Assembly: GCF_012911015.1 (NCBI RefSeq) | Contig: NZ_WVVV01000001.1 | Coordinates: 62,001-126,000, forward strand | Origin: Chelativorans sp. ZYF759 | Lineage (GTDB): Bacteria > Pseudomonadota > Alphaproteobacteria > Rhizobiales > Rhizobiaceae | Reading direction: 5' to 3' | Length of the DNA stretch: 64,000 bases | In this document: positions 37,261 through 47,392 of the stretch, piece by piece | Layout: every line of letters begins with the position of its first letter | Position numbering within the stretch: the stretch's first letter is position 1 | The notes under the pieces: generated by a model | Told to the model about the DNA's origin: nothing | Databases searched by the model: none | Seen by the model: the letters and a program-made list of their open reading frames with translations, nothing else | Position numbers and translations under genes: made by a program

Positions 37261-38297
37261 TCACGCTACCGGCATCATCGTTTTCCAATGCTGAGGATCG
37301 AGCACGGCGCCTGCGGCGGGAAGCCGGCATCACCATGATCCTGGGCGCGCTGTTGCTGGGCGTTTTCGGCCTGACGCTGATGCTCGGTCAATCCTACACC
37401 CCTCCGGGCGAGGTGCTTCGTGTTCTCCTGGGCGAGGAGGTGCCGGGAGCCGCATTCACGGTAGGGCAATTGCGGCTGCCACGTGCGGCAATGTCCATTC
37501 TTGCCGGCATGAGCTTTGGACTGGCAGGCGTGGCTTTCCAGATCATGCTGCGCAATCCGCTCGCCAGTCCCGACATTATCGGCATCAGTTCGGGCGCCAG
37601 CGCAGCCGCCGTCTTCGCCATCGTCGTCCTGTCGCTCAGCGGAACAGCCGTCTCCGTTTTCGCCGTGATGGCGGGACTTGGCGTCGCCATGACGATCTAC
37701 GCCCTCGCCTTCCGCGATGGCGTGGTGGGCACGCGGCTGATTCTCATCGGCATCGGCGTCTCGGCAATGCTGGACAGCTTCATCGCATATGTTCTTTTGC
37801 AAGCACCCGAATGGACGCTCCAGGAAGCGCTGCGATGGCTGACGGGAAGCGTCAACAGTGTCCGTCTTGATCAGGCCGCAGCGCTGGCTGGTTCCCTGTT
37901 CGTCTTCGGTGGATTGCTCCTGTCGCGCACCCGCGAGCTGGAGGCACTCAGGCTGGGTGACGACAGCGCCGCGGCGCTTGGCGTGAATGTGACCTGGACT
38001 CGCATAACAGTCATCGTGGCAGCCGTCGGCCTGATCGCCATGGCAACGGCGGTTACGGGCCCGATCGCCTTCGTGGCCTTCCTGGCCGGTCCGATCGCGG
38101 TTCGGATTCTGGGGCCACGCGCGTCTCTTCTGATCCCCTCAGCGCTGGTCGGCGCGCTTCTGGTGCTGGCGAGCGATTATGTCGGCCAGTTCCTCCTTCC
38201 CAGCCGCTATCCGGTCGGCGTCGTGACTGGCGCACTCGGGGCTCCCTATCTCATCTATCTGATCGTGCGTGCAAACCGAACCGGGCGAAGCCTATGA
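37257..38297 (+). CDS. Iron-siderophore ABC transporter permease 2 (FecCD family)
   Basis: Second FecCD permease (346 aa) with the same architecture: LPRAAMSILAGMSFGLAGVA, MLRNPLASPDIIGISSGASA, and the late TGPIAFVAFLAGPIAVRI region. It is divergent enough from the first to be its heterodimer partner rather than a recent duplicate. ATG 37257 overlaps the upstream stop and its own stop overlaps the ATPase gene, each by ATGA. Confidence 0.95.
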   Translation: MITLPASSFSNAEDRARRLRREAGITMILGALLLGVFGLTLMLGQSYTPPGEVLRVLLGEEVPGAAFTVGQLRLPRAAMSILAGMSFGLAGVAFQIMLRNPLASPDIIGISSGASAAAVFAIVVLSLSGTAVSVFAVMAGLGVAMTIYALAFRDGVVGTRLILIGIGVSAMLDSFIAYVLLQAPEWTLQEALRWLTGSVNSVRLDQAAALAGSLFVFGGLLLSRTRELEALRLGDDSAAALGVNVTWTRITVIVAAVGLIAMATAVTGPIAFVAFLAGPIAVRILGPRASLLIPSALVGALLVLASDYVGQFLLPSRYPVGVVTGALGAPYLIYLIVRANRTGRSL

Positions 38298-39148
38298 ACC
38301 CGCATTCCCTCTCCATCGAAGGCATTTCGGTTCGCTATGGCGGACCTGACATACTTCATGCCCTTGATCTGAATGTTCCCGCCGGCAAGACCACCGTGAT
38401 CGTCGGCGCCAATGCCTGCGGCAAGTCGACCCTGCTGCGCGCCATGTCACGGCTGGTCACGCCCCACCACGGGCAGGTCTTGCTGGACGGCAAGGCGATC
38501 CACCGCATGGCCTCCAGAGAACTGGCCCGCACGCTGGGGCTTCTGCCGCAATCCCCCCTGGCGCCAGAAGGGATCACGGTGGCCGATCTGGTTGGACGTG
38601 GGCGCGCGCCCCATCAGGGCATGTTCTCGCGCTGGACGCGTGAAGACGACAAGGCGGTCGAACATGCGTTGGAGGTCACTGGCACGACGGCGCTGGCCGA
38701 ACGCGCCATCGACGAACTGTCCGGCGGTCAGCGCCAGCGCGTCTGGATCGCTATGGCGCTTGCCCAGCAGACCGACATATTGCTCCTGGACGAGCCCATC
38801 ACCTTTCTCGACATCCGCCATCAGATCGAGGTGCTGGATCTGCTCGCCGAGCTCAATCATGTGCAGGGCACGATGGTCGTCATGGTCCTGCATGATCTCA
38901 ACCTTGCCGCGCGCTATGCCGACAATCTGGTCGCCATGGTAGACGGACGAATTCACGCGGCGGGCAGTGTCGAACAGGTGCTGACCCGCGAAACGATCCG
39001 CGCGGTGTTCGGCGTGGACAGTCGCATCGTTTCCGACCCGATCTCGGGAAGGCCGCTGATGCTGCCGATCGGCCGCCACAACAATATGCTCCGGGAAGAC
39101 GACGATCCGGTCCAGGTCCGGATCGAACTGGAAGGTGATCTCGCATGA
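38294..39148 (+). CDS. Iron-siderophore ABC transporter ATP-binding protein
   Basis: ATPase (284 aa) powering the importer. Walker A is GANACGKSTLL, the Q-loop LGLLPQSPLAPEG, the signature LSGGQRQRVWIAMALAQQ, Walker B ILLLDEP and the switch His in VLHDLN. FepC/FhuC-type length with a short C-terminal tail. Coupled by ATGA overlaps to permease 2 and to the siderophore-interacting protein gene. Confidence 0.96.
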   Translation: MNPHSLSIEGISVRYGGPDILHALDLNVPAGKTTVIVGANACGKSTLLRAMSRLVTPHHGQVLLDGKAIHRMASRELARTLGLLPQSPLAPEGITVADLVGRGRAPHQGMFSRWTREDDKAVEHALEVTGTTALAERAIDELSGGQRQRVWIAMALAQQTDILLLDEPITFLDIRHQIEVLDLLAELNHVQGTMVVMVLHDLNLAARYADNLVAMVDGRIHAAGSVEQVLTRETIRAVFGVDSRIVSDPISGRPLMLPIGRHNNMLREDDDPVQVRIELEGDLA

Positions 39149-40203
39149 ACTCCGCAGCCCCGTTCAAACTGTCCGGTACGGCACACACTACCGATGTCGG
39201 CGCCATGCTCGATCAGATGTGCGAACATTTCGTGGAACACGCCGAGGTTCAGCGGCAGGGCCGCCATGCCTTCTTCACCAGCCGCAGCGGCACCGCCAGC
39301 CTGCGGGCAGAGGGTCGCCGCATCCTCATCGATCTTGCCAGTCCTTCACAGCACGCACTGCAGGCGAGCCGCAACGTCATTGCCGAGCACATGTTCTTCT
39401 TCGCCGGCGACGAGCCTTTCGATCTCCATTGGGCGACCGATTCCCAGCCCGGCATCCTGACGAACCTGCATCATGTGACGGTCGTCGGAACCGAGAAGGT
39501 GACGCCGCTGATGCTGCGCGTGAAGTTCTCATGCGCAGACGTCTCGCCCTTCATCGGCGGCGACATGCATGTGCGGCTCCTGGTTCCGCCAGCGGGCCGG
39601 CAGCCGGTCTGGCCGACACTCGGCGCCGACGGCCGCGTGGCGTGGCCTGGAGGGGACGATACACTTCTGGTTCGCGCCTATACGATCCGCAAGGTCGATG
39701 TGGGGCGCGGCGAGCTGTGGATCGATTTCTTCCAGCATCCCGAGCCTGGCATCCTCACGCCGGGGGCCGATTTCGCTCGGGATGCACCACCCGGCATGGA
39801 AGTTGCGCTTCTCGGTCCGGGCAGCGGTCATCTTCCACAGGCGCGACGCATCTTTCTGGCCGGCGACGAAAGCGCCCTGCCCGCCATTGCCCGGATCGCG
39901 GAGGAAGTTCCGGCTGGCACGGAACTGCGCGTGCTGATCGAAGTAGCCGACGAGAACGAGGAACAGCGGCTTGCCGGGGCCGGGTCGCTCGACATTCGCT
40001 GGCTGCACCGCAACAGTCATAGCGGCAACAGCGGAACGGTTCTGAGCGAAGAGATCATGATCATGATCGAAACGCTTGATGAGGACTGGTTCGTCTGGGT
40101 GGCCTGCGAGAAGCAGGACGTGCGAGCGGTCCGAAACCTTCTCAGAAAACGTGGCCATGATCGAAGAAACATGTATGTGGCCTGGTACTGGGAACACGCG
40201 TAA
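39145..40203 (+). CDS. DUF2218 - siderophore-interacting (ViuB-type) fusion protein
   Basis: Two-domain cytoplasmic protein (352 aa). Residues about 10-95 fit DUF2218 (HTTDVGAMLDQMCEHFVEHA onward). The rest is a siderophore-interacting FAD/NAD(P)H-dependent ferric reductase: HHVTVVGTEKVTPLMLRVKF, the FAD motif RAYTIRK, and the C-terminal NAD-domain ending MYVAWYWEHA. It releases iron by reducing Fe(III) in the imported complex. Last gene of the operon, coupled by ATGA to the ATPase. A 7-bp inverted repeat (40228-40252) follows the stop but lacks a T tract. Confidence 0.92.
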   Translation: MNSAAPFKLSGTAHTTDVGAMLDQMCEHFVEHAEVQRQGRHAFFTSRSGTASLRAEGRRILIDLASPSQHALQASRNVIAEHMFFFAGDEPFDLHWATDSQPGILTNLHHVTVVGTEKVTPLMLRVKFSCADVSPFIGGDMHVRLLVPPAGRQPVWPTLGADGRVAWPGGDDTLLVRAYTIRKVDVGRGELWIDFFQHPEPGILTPGADFARDAPPGMEVALLGPGSGHLPQARRIFLAGDESALPAIARIAEEVPAGTELRVLIEVADENEEQRLAGAGSLDIRWLHRNSHSGNSGTVLSEEIMIMIETLDEDWFVWVACEKQDVRAVRNLLRKRGHDRRNMYVAWYWEHA

Positions 40204-40361
40204 ACGGTGAGGTGCACTCCGTGGTCTCGTGAGGGCCGGGCCGTTCCTCACGCGACGCCGCGCCGGGGGATCGGGCCCGAACGTCTCCGGCGCAAGCACC
40301 GAGACAGCACGGGTTGATCTTCACATGCCCTCAGGGACCGTCAGGCAGGGAATGGGCTGAT

Positions 40362-41162
40362 ATGAGAATCATGAGTCTGAATGGATGGGGCGGCAAACTC
40401 CATGAAGCCTTGATATCCTATATCCAGTCGGCCCAGCCTGACGTGCTTTGCCTGCAGGAGGTGGTTCATAGCCCGGAGACAGCGAAGGATTGGCTGACCT
40501 ACCGAGACGGGGAACATATTCTGCCGCAACGCGCAAATTTCTTCCGCGACGTTTCGGCGGCATTGCCGGACCACGCGGGCATATTCTGCCCGGCAGCCCA
40601 AGGCGTACTCTGGGATGACGACGAGGCCGTCCCATCGCAATGGGGGCAGGCTACTTTCGTCCACCGTTCACTGCCCATCACCGAGCAAGCCCAAGGGTTC
40701 GTACACAAATCCTTCTCTCCCCATGGGTACGGCGACCATCCAAGGTCGCGGTGCGCCCATGCGATCCGGGTCTATGACGACACGCGAGACCAGGCGATTA
40801 GCATCGCACATATGCACGGCCTGCGAGATCTCGGCGGGAAAATGGATACGCCCGCCAGACGTGCCCAGGCCGAAAGGCTGGCCAGCTTGGTGATGCAGAT
40901 CGCACAGCCCGACGATCCGCTGATCGTGTGCGGGGATTTCAATGTCGAGCCCAGAAGCGAGACGTTCGACGTTTTGGGCAAGATCGGCCTGACGGACCTG
41001 GTCACGACCAGGGGATTCGAAGGGACGCGGAGTTCCCATTACCGAAAGTCTGGAAAATTTGCCGACTACATGCTTGTGAATCGACACGTGCCCGTTCGCC
41101 ATTTCACCGTGGTGAGGGAACCGGAGGTGTCAGACCACTGCCCGCTCGTCCTTGATATCTGA
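40362..41162 (+). CDS. Endonuclease/exonuclease/phosphatase family protein
   Basis: EEP-fold phosphohydrolase (266 aa). Metal and catalytic motifs are all visible: MRIMSLNGWGG (Asn), VLCLQEV (Glu), IAHMHGLRD, VCGDFNVEP (Asp/Asn), SSHYRKSGKFADYML and the terminal SDHCPLVLDI (Asp-His). Substrate may be nucleic acid, inositol phosphate or phospholipid; it cannot be told. No signal peptide, so cytoplasmic. ATG 40362 is preferred over the frame's first ATG 40323-area start because MRIMSLNG is the standard beginning. It lies 158 bases after the iron operon and could be independent. Confidence 0.85.
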   Translation: MRIMSLNGWGGKLHEALISYIQSAQPDVLCLQEVVHSPETAKDWLTYRDGEHILPQRANFFRDVSAALPDHAGIFCPAAQGVLWDDDEAVPSQWGQATFVHRSLPITEQAQGFVHKSFSPHGYGDHPRSRCAHAIRVYDDTRDQAISIAHMHGLRDLGGKMDTPARRAQAERLASLVMQIAQPDDPLIVCGDFNVEPRSETFDVLGKIGLTDLVTTRGFEGTRSSHYRKSGKFADYMLVNRHVPVRHFTVVREPEVSDHCPLVLDI

Positions 41163-41261
41163 CGGTGTCGCGTGTCGGCTCTCGGAGAAATCCGCGGCAG
41201 TGACCGACCCGCACAGTTCCCCGGAGATAATGTGGCCCGGGCGCGGTGTTGCCGGATGCCC

Positions 41262-44200
41262 CTACCCGTACACCAGCAGCAAGTCCTTTGCGTCGATCTG
41301 ATCGCCGGCCTTGACCAGAAGTTCGGCGATCTCGCCGTCGCGTTCGGCGTGGAGTGCGGTTTCCATCTTCATGGCTTCGATGGACAGAAGCACGTCGCCG
41401 GCCTTCACCGTCTGGCCGGCCGCGACCGAGACGGAGGAGACCACGCCGGGCATCGGGGCGCCGAGATGGGCCTCGTTGCCGGCTTCGGCCTTGGGCCGCG
41501 CCTTGGCAGCGGACGCGCCATGCACCCGGTCTGGCACCTTGACGCGGCGGGGCTGGCCGTTGAGCTCGAAGAAGACGGTGACCATGCCCTTCTCGTCGGT
41601 CTCGCCGATGGCCAGGCAGCGGATGACCAGCGTCTTGCCGCGCTCGATCTCGACGAAGATCTCGTCTTCCTGCTCCATGCCGTAGAAATAGACGGGCGTG
41701 GGCAGCACCGAGACCGGGCCGTATTCCTCGGAAACGGCGGCGAAGTCGGAAAACACCTTCGGGTACATCAGCCAGGCGGCGAATTCGTATTCGCTGGCGT
41801 CACGGCCGAGCTTTTCGGCGAGCTCGGCGCGGCCGGCATCGAGATCGGCGTCGGCCAGCAGCGAGCCGGGGCGGACCGTGATCGGCGCCTCGCCCTTCAG
41901 CGCCTTCTTCTGCAGCGCTTCCGGCCAGCCGCCCGGTGACTGGCCGAGATCGCCGCGCAGCATGGAGACGACCGAATCCGGAAAGGCGATGTCCTTTGCC
42001 GGGTTTTCGACATCCGCGACGGTCAGGTCCTGTGAGACCATCATCAGCGCCATGTCGCCCACCACCTTGGAGGAGGGGGTGACCTTGACGATGTCGCCGA
42101 ACATCATGTTGGCGTCGCGATAGGTCCGCGCCACCTCGTGCCAGCGGGTCTCGAGGCCAAGGCTGCGCGCCTGTTCCTTGAGGTTGGTGAACTGGCCGCC
42201 CGGCATCTCGTGCAGATAGACCTCCGAGGCCGGGCCCTTCAAATCGCTCTCGAAGGCGGCGTACTGGTTGCGCACGGATTCCCAGTAGAAGGAAATCTTG
42301 CGGATCCATTCGGGATCGAGGCCGGGGTCGCGCTCTGTGCCGCGGAAGGCCTCGACCAGCGAGCCGAGGCAGGGCTGCGAGGTGTTGCCGGAAAAGGCGT
42401 CCATGGCCGCATCCACCGCATCGACATTGGCCTCGACGGCGGCCAGCACCGTGGCGGCCGCGATGCCGGAGGTGTCGTGGGTGTGGAAGTGGAGCGGCAA
42501 ATCGGTCGACTCGCGCAGCGCCTTGAACAGCACGCGCGCGGCGGCGGGCTTGAGGAGGCCCGCCATGTCCTTGATGGCGATGATGTGGGCGCCGGCGGCT
42601 TCCAACTCCTTCGCGAGGCTGACGTAGTAGTTCAGGTCGTATTTGGCGCGGTCGGGATCGAGGATGTTGCCGGTGTAGCAGATCGCCGCCTCGCAAAGCT
42701 TGCCTTCCTCGGCCACCGCATCCATGGCGACGCGCATGTTCTCGACCCAGTTGAGGCAGTCGAAGACACGGAAAAGATCGATGCCGCCACTTGCTGCCTG
42801 ATGCACGAAATGGCGCACTACATTGTCGGGATAGTTGGTGTAGCCGACGCCGTTGGCGCCGCGCAGCAGCATCTGCAACAGGATGTTGGGGGCCGCCTCA
42901 CGCACCAGCGACAGGCGCTCCCAGGGGTCTTCGGTCAGAAAACGCATGGCGACGTCGAAGGTCGCGCCACCCCAGCATTCGAGCGAGAGCAACTGCGGCA
43001 GAGCGCGAGCATATACCCCGGCGATATTCGCGATGTCATGCGTGCGCATGCGGGTGGCGAGCAGCGACTGGTGGCCGTCGCGCATGGTGGTGTCGGTGAA
43101 GAGTACGCGGTGCTCCTCTCGCATCCATTTGGCGAAACCTTGGGGCCCCAGCGCCTCGAGCCGCTGCTTCGAGCCGTCGGGGATGGGGGCGTCGACATAA
43201 GGCACGCGCGGGGCGGCGATCTCGGCCTTCGGCTGCGGGCGGCCGCGTGTCTCGGGGTGGCCGTTGACGGTGACGTCGGCGAGGTAGTTCAGGAGCTTGG
43301 TCGCGCGGTCCTGGCGTTTGACGGCGGTGAAGAGTTCGGGCGTCGTGTCGATGAAGCGTGTGGTGTAGGTGTTGTCGCGGAATTTCTCGTGGCCGATGAT
43401 GGCTTCGAGGAAGGTAAGATTGGTTGCCACGCCGCGGATGCGGAATTCGCGCAGGGCCCGGTCCATGCGCGCGATCGCCTCCTGCGGCGTCGGTGCCCAG
43501 GCGGTGATCTTCTCCAGCAACGGGTCGTAGAAGCGGGTGATGACCGCGCCGGAATAGGCGGTACCGCCATCGAGCCTTATGCCGAAACCGGTGGCGCCGC
43601 GATAGGCGGTGATGCGACCGTAATCGGGGATGAAATTCTGCTCGGGGTCTTCGGTGGTGATGCGGCACTGAAGCGCGTGGCCGTGCAGCGTGATGTCTTC
43701 CTGCGCGGGCACGCCGGATTCGGGCGTGCCGATCGCCTCACCCTCCAGGATGTGGATCTGCGCCTTGACGATATCGATGCCGGTCACCTCCTCGGTGACG
43801 GTGTGCTCGACCTGGATGCGCGGATTGACCTCGATGAAGTAGAACTTGCCCGTGTCGGCATCCATCAGGAATTCGACCGTGCCCGCGCCGACATAATCTG
43901 TGGCAAGGGCGATCTTCAGGGCGTATTCGCTGAGTTCGGCGCGCTGGGCGGCGTCGAGATAAGGCGCGGGGGCGCGCTCGACGACCTTCTGGTTGCGGCG
44001 CTGGATGGAGCAGTCGCGCTCAAACAGATGCACGGCATTGCCGTGCGTGTCGCCCAGAACCTGCACCTCGACATGGCGGGCCCGCTCGACCAGCTTTTCC
44101 AGATAGACCTCGTCCTTGCCGAAAGCGGCCATGGCCTCGCGCTTGGCTTCCGTCACCTCGCGGGCGAGGTCGCTTTCCGCACGGATGGCGCGCATGCCGC

Positions 44201-44720
44201 GCCCGCCGCCGCCCCAGGAGGCCTTGAGCATGACGGGGTAGCCGATCTCGGCGGCCATCTTCTGCACCGTGTCCATGTCGTCGGGCAACGGCTCGGTCGC
44301 CGGCACGACGGGCACGCCGACCTCGATCGCCAGGTTGCGCGCGGCGACCTTGTTGCCGAGCCGGCGCATGGTGTCGGGGCTGGGACCTATGAAGGTGACA
44401 CCGGCATCGCCACAGGCTTCGGCGAATTCGGGGCTTTCGGACAGCAGGCCGTAGCCGGGATGGATGGCGTCGGCGCCTGAGAGCTTGGCCACGCGCAACA
44501 CTTCCTCGATCGACAGATAGCTTTCGATCGGACCCATGTCGCGGTCGAGATGCGGCCCCCTGCCCACCTGGTAGCTCTCGTCGGCCTTGAAGCGGTGGAG
44601 GGCGTATTTGTCCTCCTCCGCCCAGATCGCCACGGTGGCGATGCCCAGCTCATTGGCGGCGCGGAAGACCCGGATCGCGATTTCGGAGCGGTTGGCGACA
44701 AGCAGCTTCCTGATCTTCAA
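41262..44720 (-). CDS. pyc: Pyruvate carboxylase (TTG start)
   Basis: Biotin-dependent anaplerotic enzyme (1152 aa) converting pyruvate, bicarbonate and ATP to oxaloacetate. Domains in order: biotin carboxylase (KIRKLLVANRSEIAIRVFRA, then the ATP-grasp loop WGGGGRGMRA), carboxyltransferase (FTDTTMRDGHQSLLATRMR), allosteric linker, and the biotin carrier with EAMKMET, Lys1118 biotinylated. The start is TTG at 44720-44718, six bases after GGGAGA; no ATG aligns with the conserved N-terminus. It faces away from the rlmE gene across a 143-bp gap with no recognised promoter. Confidence 0.97.
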   Translation of the reverse strand: MKIRKLLVANRSEIAIRVFRAANELGIATVAIWAEEDKYALHRFKADESYQVGRGPHLDRDMGPIESYLSIEEVLRVAKLSGADAIHPGYGLLSESPEFAEACGDAGVTFIGPSPDTMRRLGNKVAARNLAIEVGVPVVPATEPLPDDMDTVQKMAAEIGYPVMLKASWGGGGRGMRAIRAESDLAREVTEAKREAMAAFGKDEVYLEKLVERARHVEVQVLGDTHGNAVHLFERDCSIQRRNQKVVERAPAPYLDAAQRAELSEYALKIALATDYVGAGTVEFLMDADTGKFYFIEVNPRIQVEHTVTEEVTGIDIVKAQIHILEGEAIGTPESGVPAQEDITLHGHALQCRITTEDPEQNFIPDYGRITAYRGATGFGIRLDGGTAYSGAVITRFYDPLLEKITAWAPTPQEAIARMDRALREFRIRGVATNLTFLEAIIGHEKFRDNTYTTRFIDTTPELFTAVKRQDRATKLLNYLADVTVNGHPETRGRPQPKAEIAAPRVPYVDAPIPDGSKQRLEALGPQGFAKWMREEHRVLFTDTTMRDGHQSLLATRMRTHDIANIAGVYARALPQLLSLECWGGATFDVAMRFLTEDPWERLSLVREAAPNILLQMLLRGANGVGYTNYPDNVVRHFVHQAASGGIDLFRVFDCLNWVENMRVAMDAVAEEGKLCEAAICYTGNILDPDRAKYDLNYYVSLAKELEAAGAHIIAIKDMAGLLKPAAARVLFKALRESTDLPLHFHTHDTSGIAAATVLAAVEANVDAVDAAMDAFSGNTSQPCLGSLVEAFRGTERDPGLDPEWIRKISFYWESVRNQYAAFESDLKGPASEVYLHEMPGGQFTNLKEQARSLGLETRWHEVARTYRDANMMFGDIVKVTPSSKVVGDMALMMVSQDLTVADVENPAKDIAFPDSVVSMLRGDLGQSPGGWPEALQKKALKGEAPITVRPGSLLADADLDAGRAELAEKLGRDASEYEFAAWLMYPKVFSDFAAVSEEYGPVSVLPTPVYFYGMEQEDEIFVEIERGKTLVIRCLAIGETDEKGMVTVFFELNGQPRRVKVPDRVHGASAAKARPKAEAGNEAHLGAPMPGVVSSVSVAAGQTVKAGDVLLSIEAMKMETALHAERDGEIAELLVKAGDQIDAKDLLLVYG

Positions 44721-44863
44721 TTGCGATCTCCCAAGGTCAAGGCATGATAGTTATCGCGCAGTTTGCTGCATCGCAACAAGGCGAAGTCGGGACGCCCCTT
44801 TTCGGAGACTATGCTTCATCGGGCCAGCCGCCTTTGGCCTGCCAAACATCAAGGCGCCGGTCC

Positions 44864-45592
44864 TCAAGAGGGCTCCGGCGCTGCCGATCGCGTGTCGACC
44901 TCGATCCGTCCCTTGAAGCCCTTGGCCAGGATGTAGAGTTCGACCGATTCCTCGCGCGAGGCGGGCGGCTTTATGTGGTGAACGGTGGCGAAGTTGCGTT
45001 TCAGTATGTCGAGCAGTCCGCCTTCCGTGCCACCCTGGAAGGTCTTGGCGAGGAAATGACCCCCGGGCCTGAGCACCGATATGGCGAAGTCGGCGGCGAC
45101 CTCGCACAGATGCATGGTGCGCATGTGGTCGGTGCGCCGGTGTCCCGTTGTGGGGGCGGCAAGATCCGACAGCACGATGTCGGCGGGGCCGCCGAGCGCT
45201 TCTTCCAGCCGCGCGGGCGCCGTCTCGTCGAGAAAATCCATCTTCAGGATGATCGCGCCTGGCACCGGGTCGACGTCGAGATAATCGATGCCGACCACCT
45301 TCGGTGCCTCGGGCGTGGATTTCACGCGTGCGACGGCCACCTGGCACCAGCCGCCGGGGGCGGCGCCCAGGTCGACCACGCGCTGGCCGGGCTTCAGGAG
45401 CTTATGGCGGTCATCGATCTCGATCAGCTTGTAGGCCGCGCGGGCGCGATAGCCCTCGGCCTGGGCGCGCTTGACATAGGGATCGTTGAGCTGGCGCTCA
45501 AGCCAGCGCCGCGAGGAGGGCTTCACCTTCTTCTTGGTCAGCCGCGTCTTCAGCGCGCGCGCACCCGATCCGGCCTTTGCGATCTTCTTCAT
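44864..45592 (-). CDS. rlmE: 23S rRNA (uridine(2552)-2'-O)-methyltransferase RlmE
   Basis: FtsJ-type methyltransferase (242 aa) methylating U2552 in the 23S A loop, needed for late 50S assembly. The core [16 protein letters not shown] holds the catalytic Lys, then [15 protein letters not shown] (motif I), the catalytic Asp in [11 protein letters not shown] and KTFQGG. A Lys/Arg-rich N-terminal extension precedes the fold. ATG 45592 overlaps the ppx/gppA stop in ATGA, so it is coupled to that gene. Confidence 0.95.
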   Translation of the reverse strand: MKKIAKAGSGARALKTRLTKKKVKPSSRRWLERQLNDPYVKRAQAEGYRARAAYKLIEIDDRHKLLKPGQRVVDLGAAPGGWCQVAVARVKSTPEAPKVVGIDYLDVDPVPGAIILKMDFLDETAPARLEEALGGPADIVLSDLAAPTTGHRRTDHMRTMHLCEVAADFAISVLRPGGHFLAKTFQGGTEGGLLDILKRNFATVHHIKPPASREESVELYILAKGFKGRIEVDTRSAAPEPS

Positions 45593-46899
45593 GCCTGCCG
45601 TTCCCCGCGTCGCCGGCGGCGACGCCACACGCCGTCCTCGGCCATCAATTCGCTCAGCATGCCCTCGCGCAGGCCACGGTCGGCGACGCGCAGGCGTTCA
45701 CTCGGCCAGGCATTGCGGATCGCCTGCAGGATGGCACATCCGGCCAGGACAAGATCCGCCCGGTCGGGTCCGATGCAGGGATTGGCCACGCGCTCCTCAT
45801 AGTTCCAGCCAAGCAGGCGCTCGATCATCGCATCCACATTGGCGCGATCCATCCACAAGCCGTCCACCCGGCGTCGGTCATAGCGGGCGAGCTCGAGATG
45901 GACGCCCGCGAGCGTCGTCACGGTTCCCGATGTGCCAAGCAGATGGAAACGGCCGCCCTCGACGATGGTGCTGAACGGGTTGGATGCGGCGAAGTCGGCC
46001 AGCATGGCGCCGACGTCGTCGACCATGTCGCGGAAGACGGCAGGCGTCACGTCGCGCCCGCCATGGCGCTCAGCCAGCGATACAACGCCCACCGGCAGAG
46101 ATGTCCAGGCGGCGATGTTGTTGGCAAGCCGTGGCGAACGCTCCCGGGTGAGGTCCACGAGCGCGATTTCGGAAGAACCGCCGCCGATGTCGAACAGCGC
46201 AACACCACGCGTATCGGCATCGACGAGGGAGCCGCAGCCGGATACGGCGAGTCGCGCCTCGGTCTGCCGGTCGATGATTTCCAGTTCGAGCCCCGTCCTC
46301 TGACGCACCTGCTCGATGAAGGCGGCGCCGTTCTCTGCCGACCGACAGGCTTCTGTCGCGATCAGCCGGGCCTTTCGGACGCGGCGTGTCTCGAGCTTGG
46401 CCGCACAGACGGCCAGCGCCTCGATGGCGCGCGCCATGGCTTCCTCGCCGAGCCGGCCGGTGAGCGAGAGGCCCTCCCCCAGGCGTACGATGCGCGAGAA
46501 GGCGTCGATGACGCGGAACTGGCCGCGACGCGCAGGAACCGCCACCAGCAGCCGACAATTGTTGGTACCGAGATCGAGTGCGGCATAGGCCGGCGGCCGC
46601 TCTTCCCCGGTGGGCGCCGCGGCCGCGACGACGGGCTCAGGGACGCGCAGTTCCCGCGGCTGAACCGATATTTCGGCCGCCTTGGCACCTTCGCGCGCGA
46701 AGACCTTTCGCCCACGCTTTCGCTTGCGCCGCTTGCGGCGCTTTTCGGGAGCGGGAACGGCGGCTGCCGAAGCTCCTTGCGCGGGAGCCGACGAACCGAC
46801 AGCCGGCTCGCCGGCGGTCGAAGCGACGGTTTTCCCGTCTTCCACCTTCAGCAGCACCCCGCCCGCCGGGGCGCCTGCGCCCTGTTCCGGGTCCTTCAC
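45589..46899 (-). CDS. Ppx/GppA family phosphatase with basic N-terminal extension
   Basis: ASKHA-fold phosphatase (436 aa) acting on polyphosphate and/or pppGpp. The catalytic domain begins at [15 protein letters not shown] (phosphate loop) with [15 protein letters not shown] and the [11 protein letters not shown] block. A 100-residue N-terminal extension is Ala/Pro-rich and contains a very basic run of Arg and Lys (about residues 53-65). The extension is common in related Hyphomicrobiales proteins, by resemblance only, and may bind nucleic acid or polyphosphate. The last bases overlap rlmE. Only one domain set is present, so activity on exopolyphosphate versus pppGpp is open. Confidence 0.88.
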   Translation of the reverse strand: MKDPEQGAGAPAGGVLLKVEDGKTVASTAGEPAVGSSAPAQGASAAAVPAPEKRRKRRKRKRGRKVFAREGAKAAEISVQPRELRVPEPVVAAAAPTGEERPPAYAALDLGTNNCRLLVAVPARRGQFRVIDAFSRIVRLGEGLSLTGRLGEEAMARAIEALAVCAAKLETRRVRKARLIATEACRSAENGAAFIEQVRQRTGLELEIIDRQTEARLAVSGCGSLVDADTRGVALFDIGGGSSEIALVDLTRERSPRLANNIAAWTSLPVGVVSLAERHGGRDVTPAVFRDMVDDVGAMLADFAASNPFSTIVEGGRFHLLGTSGTVTTLAGVHLELARYDRRRVDGLWMDRANVDAMIERLLGWNYEERVANPCIGPDRADLVLAGCAILQAIRNAWPSERLRVADRGLREGMLSELMAEDGVWRRRRRRGERQA

Positions 46900-47114
46900 G
46901 AGACTGTCCTTCGGCGCCCGCTCAACCCGCCGCGCGGACCGGCAGGCGCTCCAAATCCAAACGTTGGGAAGAGACTAGCAGGCGCGGCGGCGAACACCAA
47001 GAGGCCGCTTCAGTCGCGGCAGCAACCAACCGCTGGAAATGCCGCATGGGGTTGACTATGATGGCGACCTATACCAAATAGCCTCGCAGACGGCGGGTAC
47101 AGCTCGCTGCGCGT

Positions 47115-47188
47115 TGGGGAATAGGTTAACGGTAGACCCACGGACTCTGACTCCGTTAGTCCTGGTTCGAATCCAGGTTCCCCAGCCA
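47115..47188 (+). tRNA. tRNA-Gln (CTG)
   Basis: A 74-nt cloverleaf. Acceptor TGGGGAA pairs with TTCCCCA (3' CCA encoded). The anticodon arm ACGGA-CTCTGAC-TCCGT has anticodon CTG at 47147-47149, reading CAG. The T arm CCTGG-TTCGAAT-CCAGG is perfect. It lies 204 bases from the LuxR-type gene that opens the amide region. Confidence 0.96.
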
Positions 47189-47392
47189 ACCCGCTTCCCA
47201 AACCCTTTGAGAACCGCGGGATTCCGGCCATCCGGACAAGGCGTTTCATCGCGCCGAATCGGCCTTCCGCATCTGGTGCCCACACCTGATGCCCAGAGGT
47301 GGTGTCCATCCGCCCTGGGCCGACGGAGCACGGGCGGATGGGACTGCGCAGGCAGGCTGCGGGCAAGCTCGAAGCGAGGTGACGGCAGCACG

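Noticed and set aside
40228-40252. Inverted repeat CGTGAGG/CCTCACG after the siderophore operon as a terminator
   Set aside because: Stem of only seven base pairs with an eleven-base loop and no T tract.
42138-44480. 780-codon plus-strand frame opposite pyruvate carboxylase
   Set aside because: Composition is the reverse-complement pattern of the pyc codons; no domain or leader.
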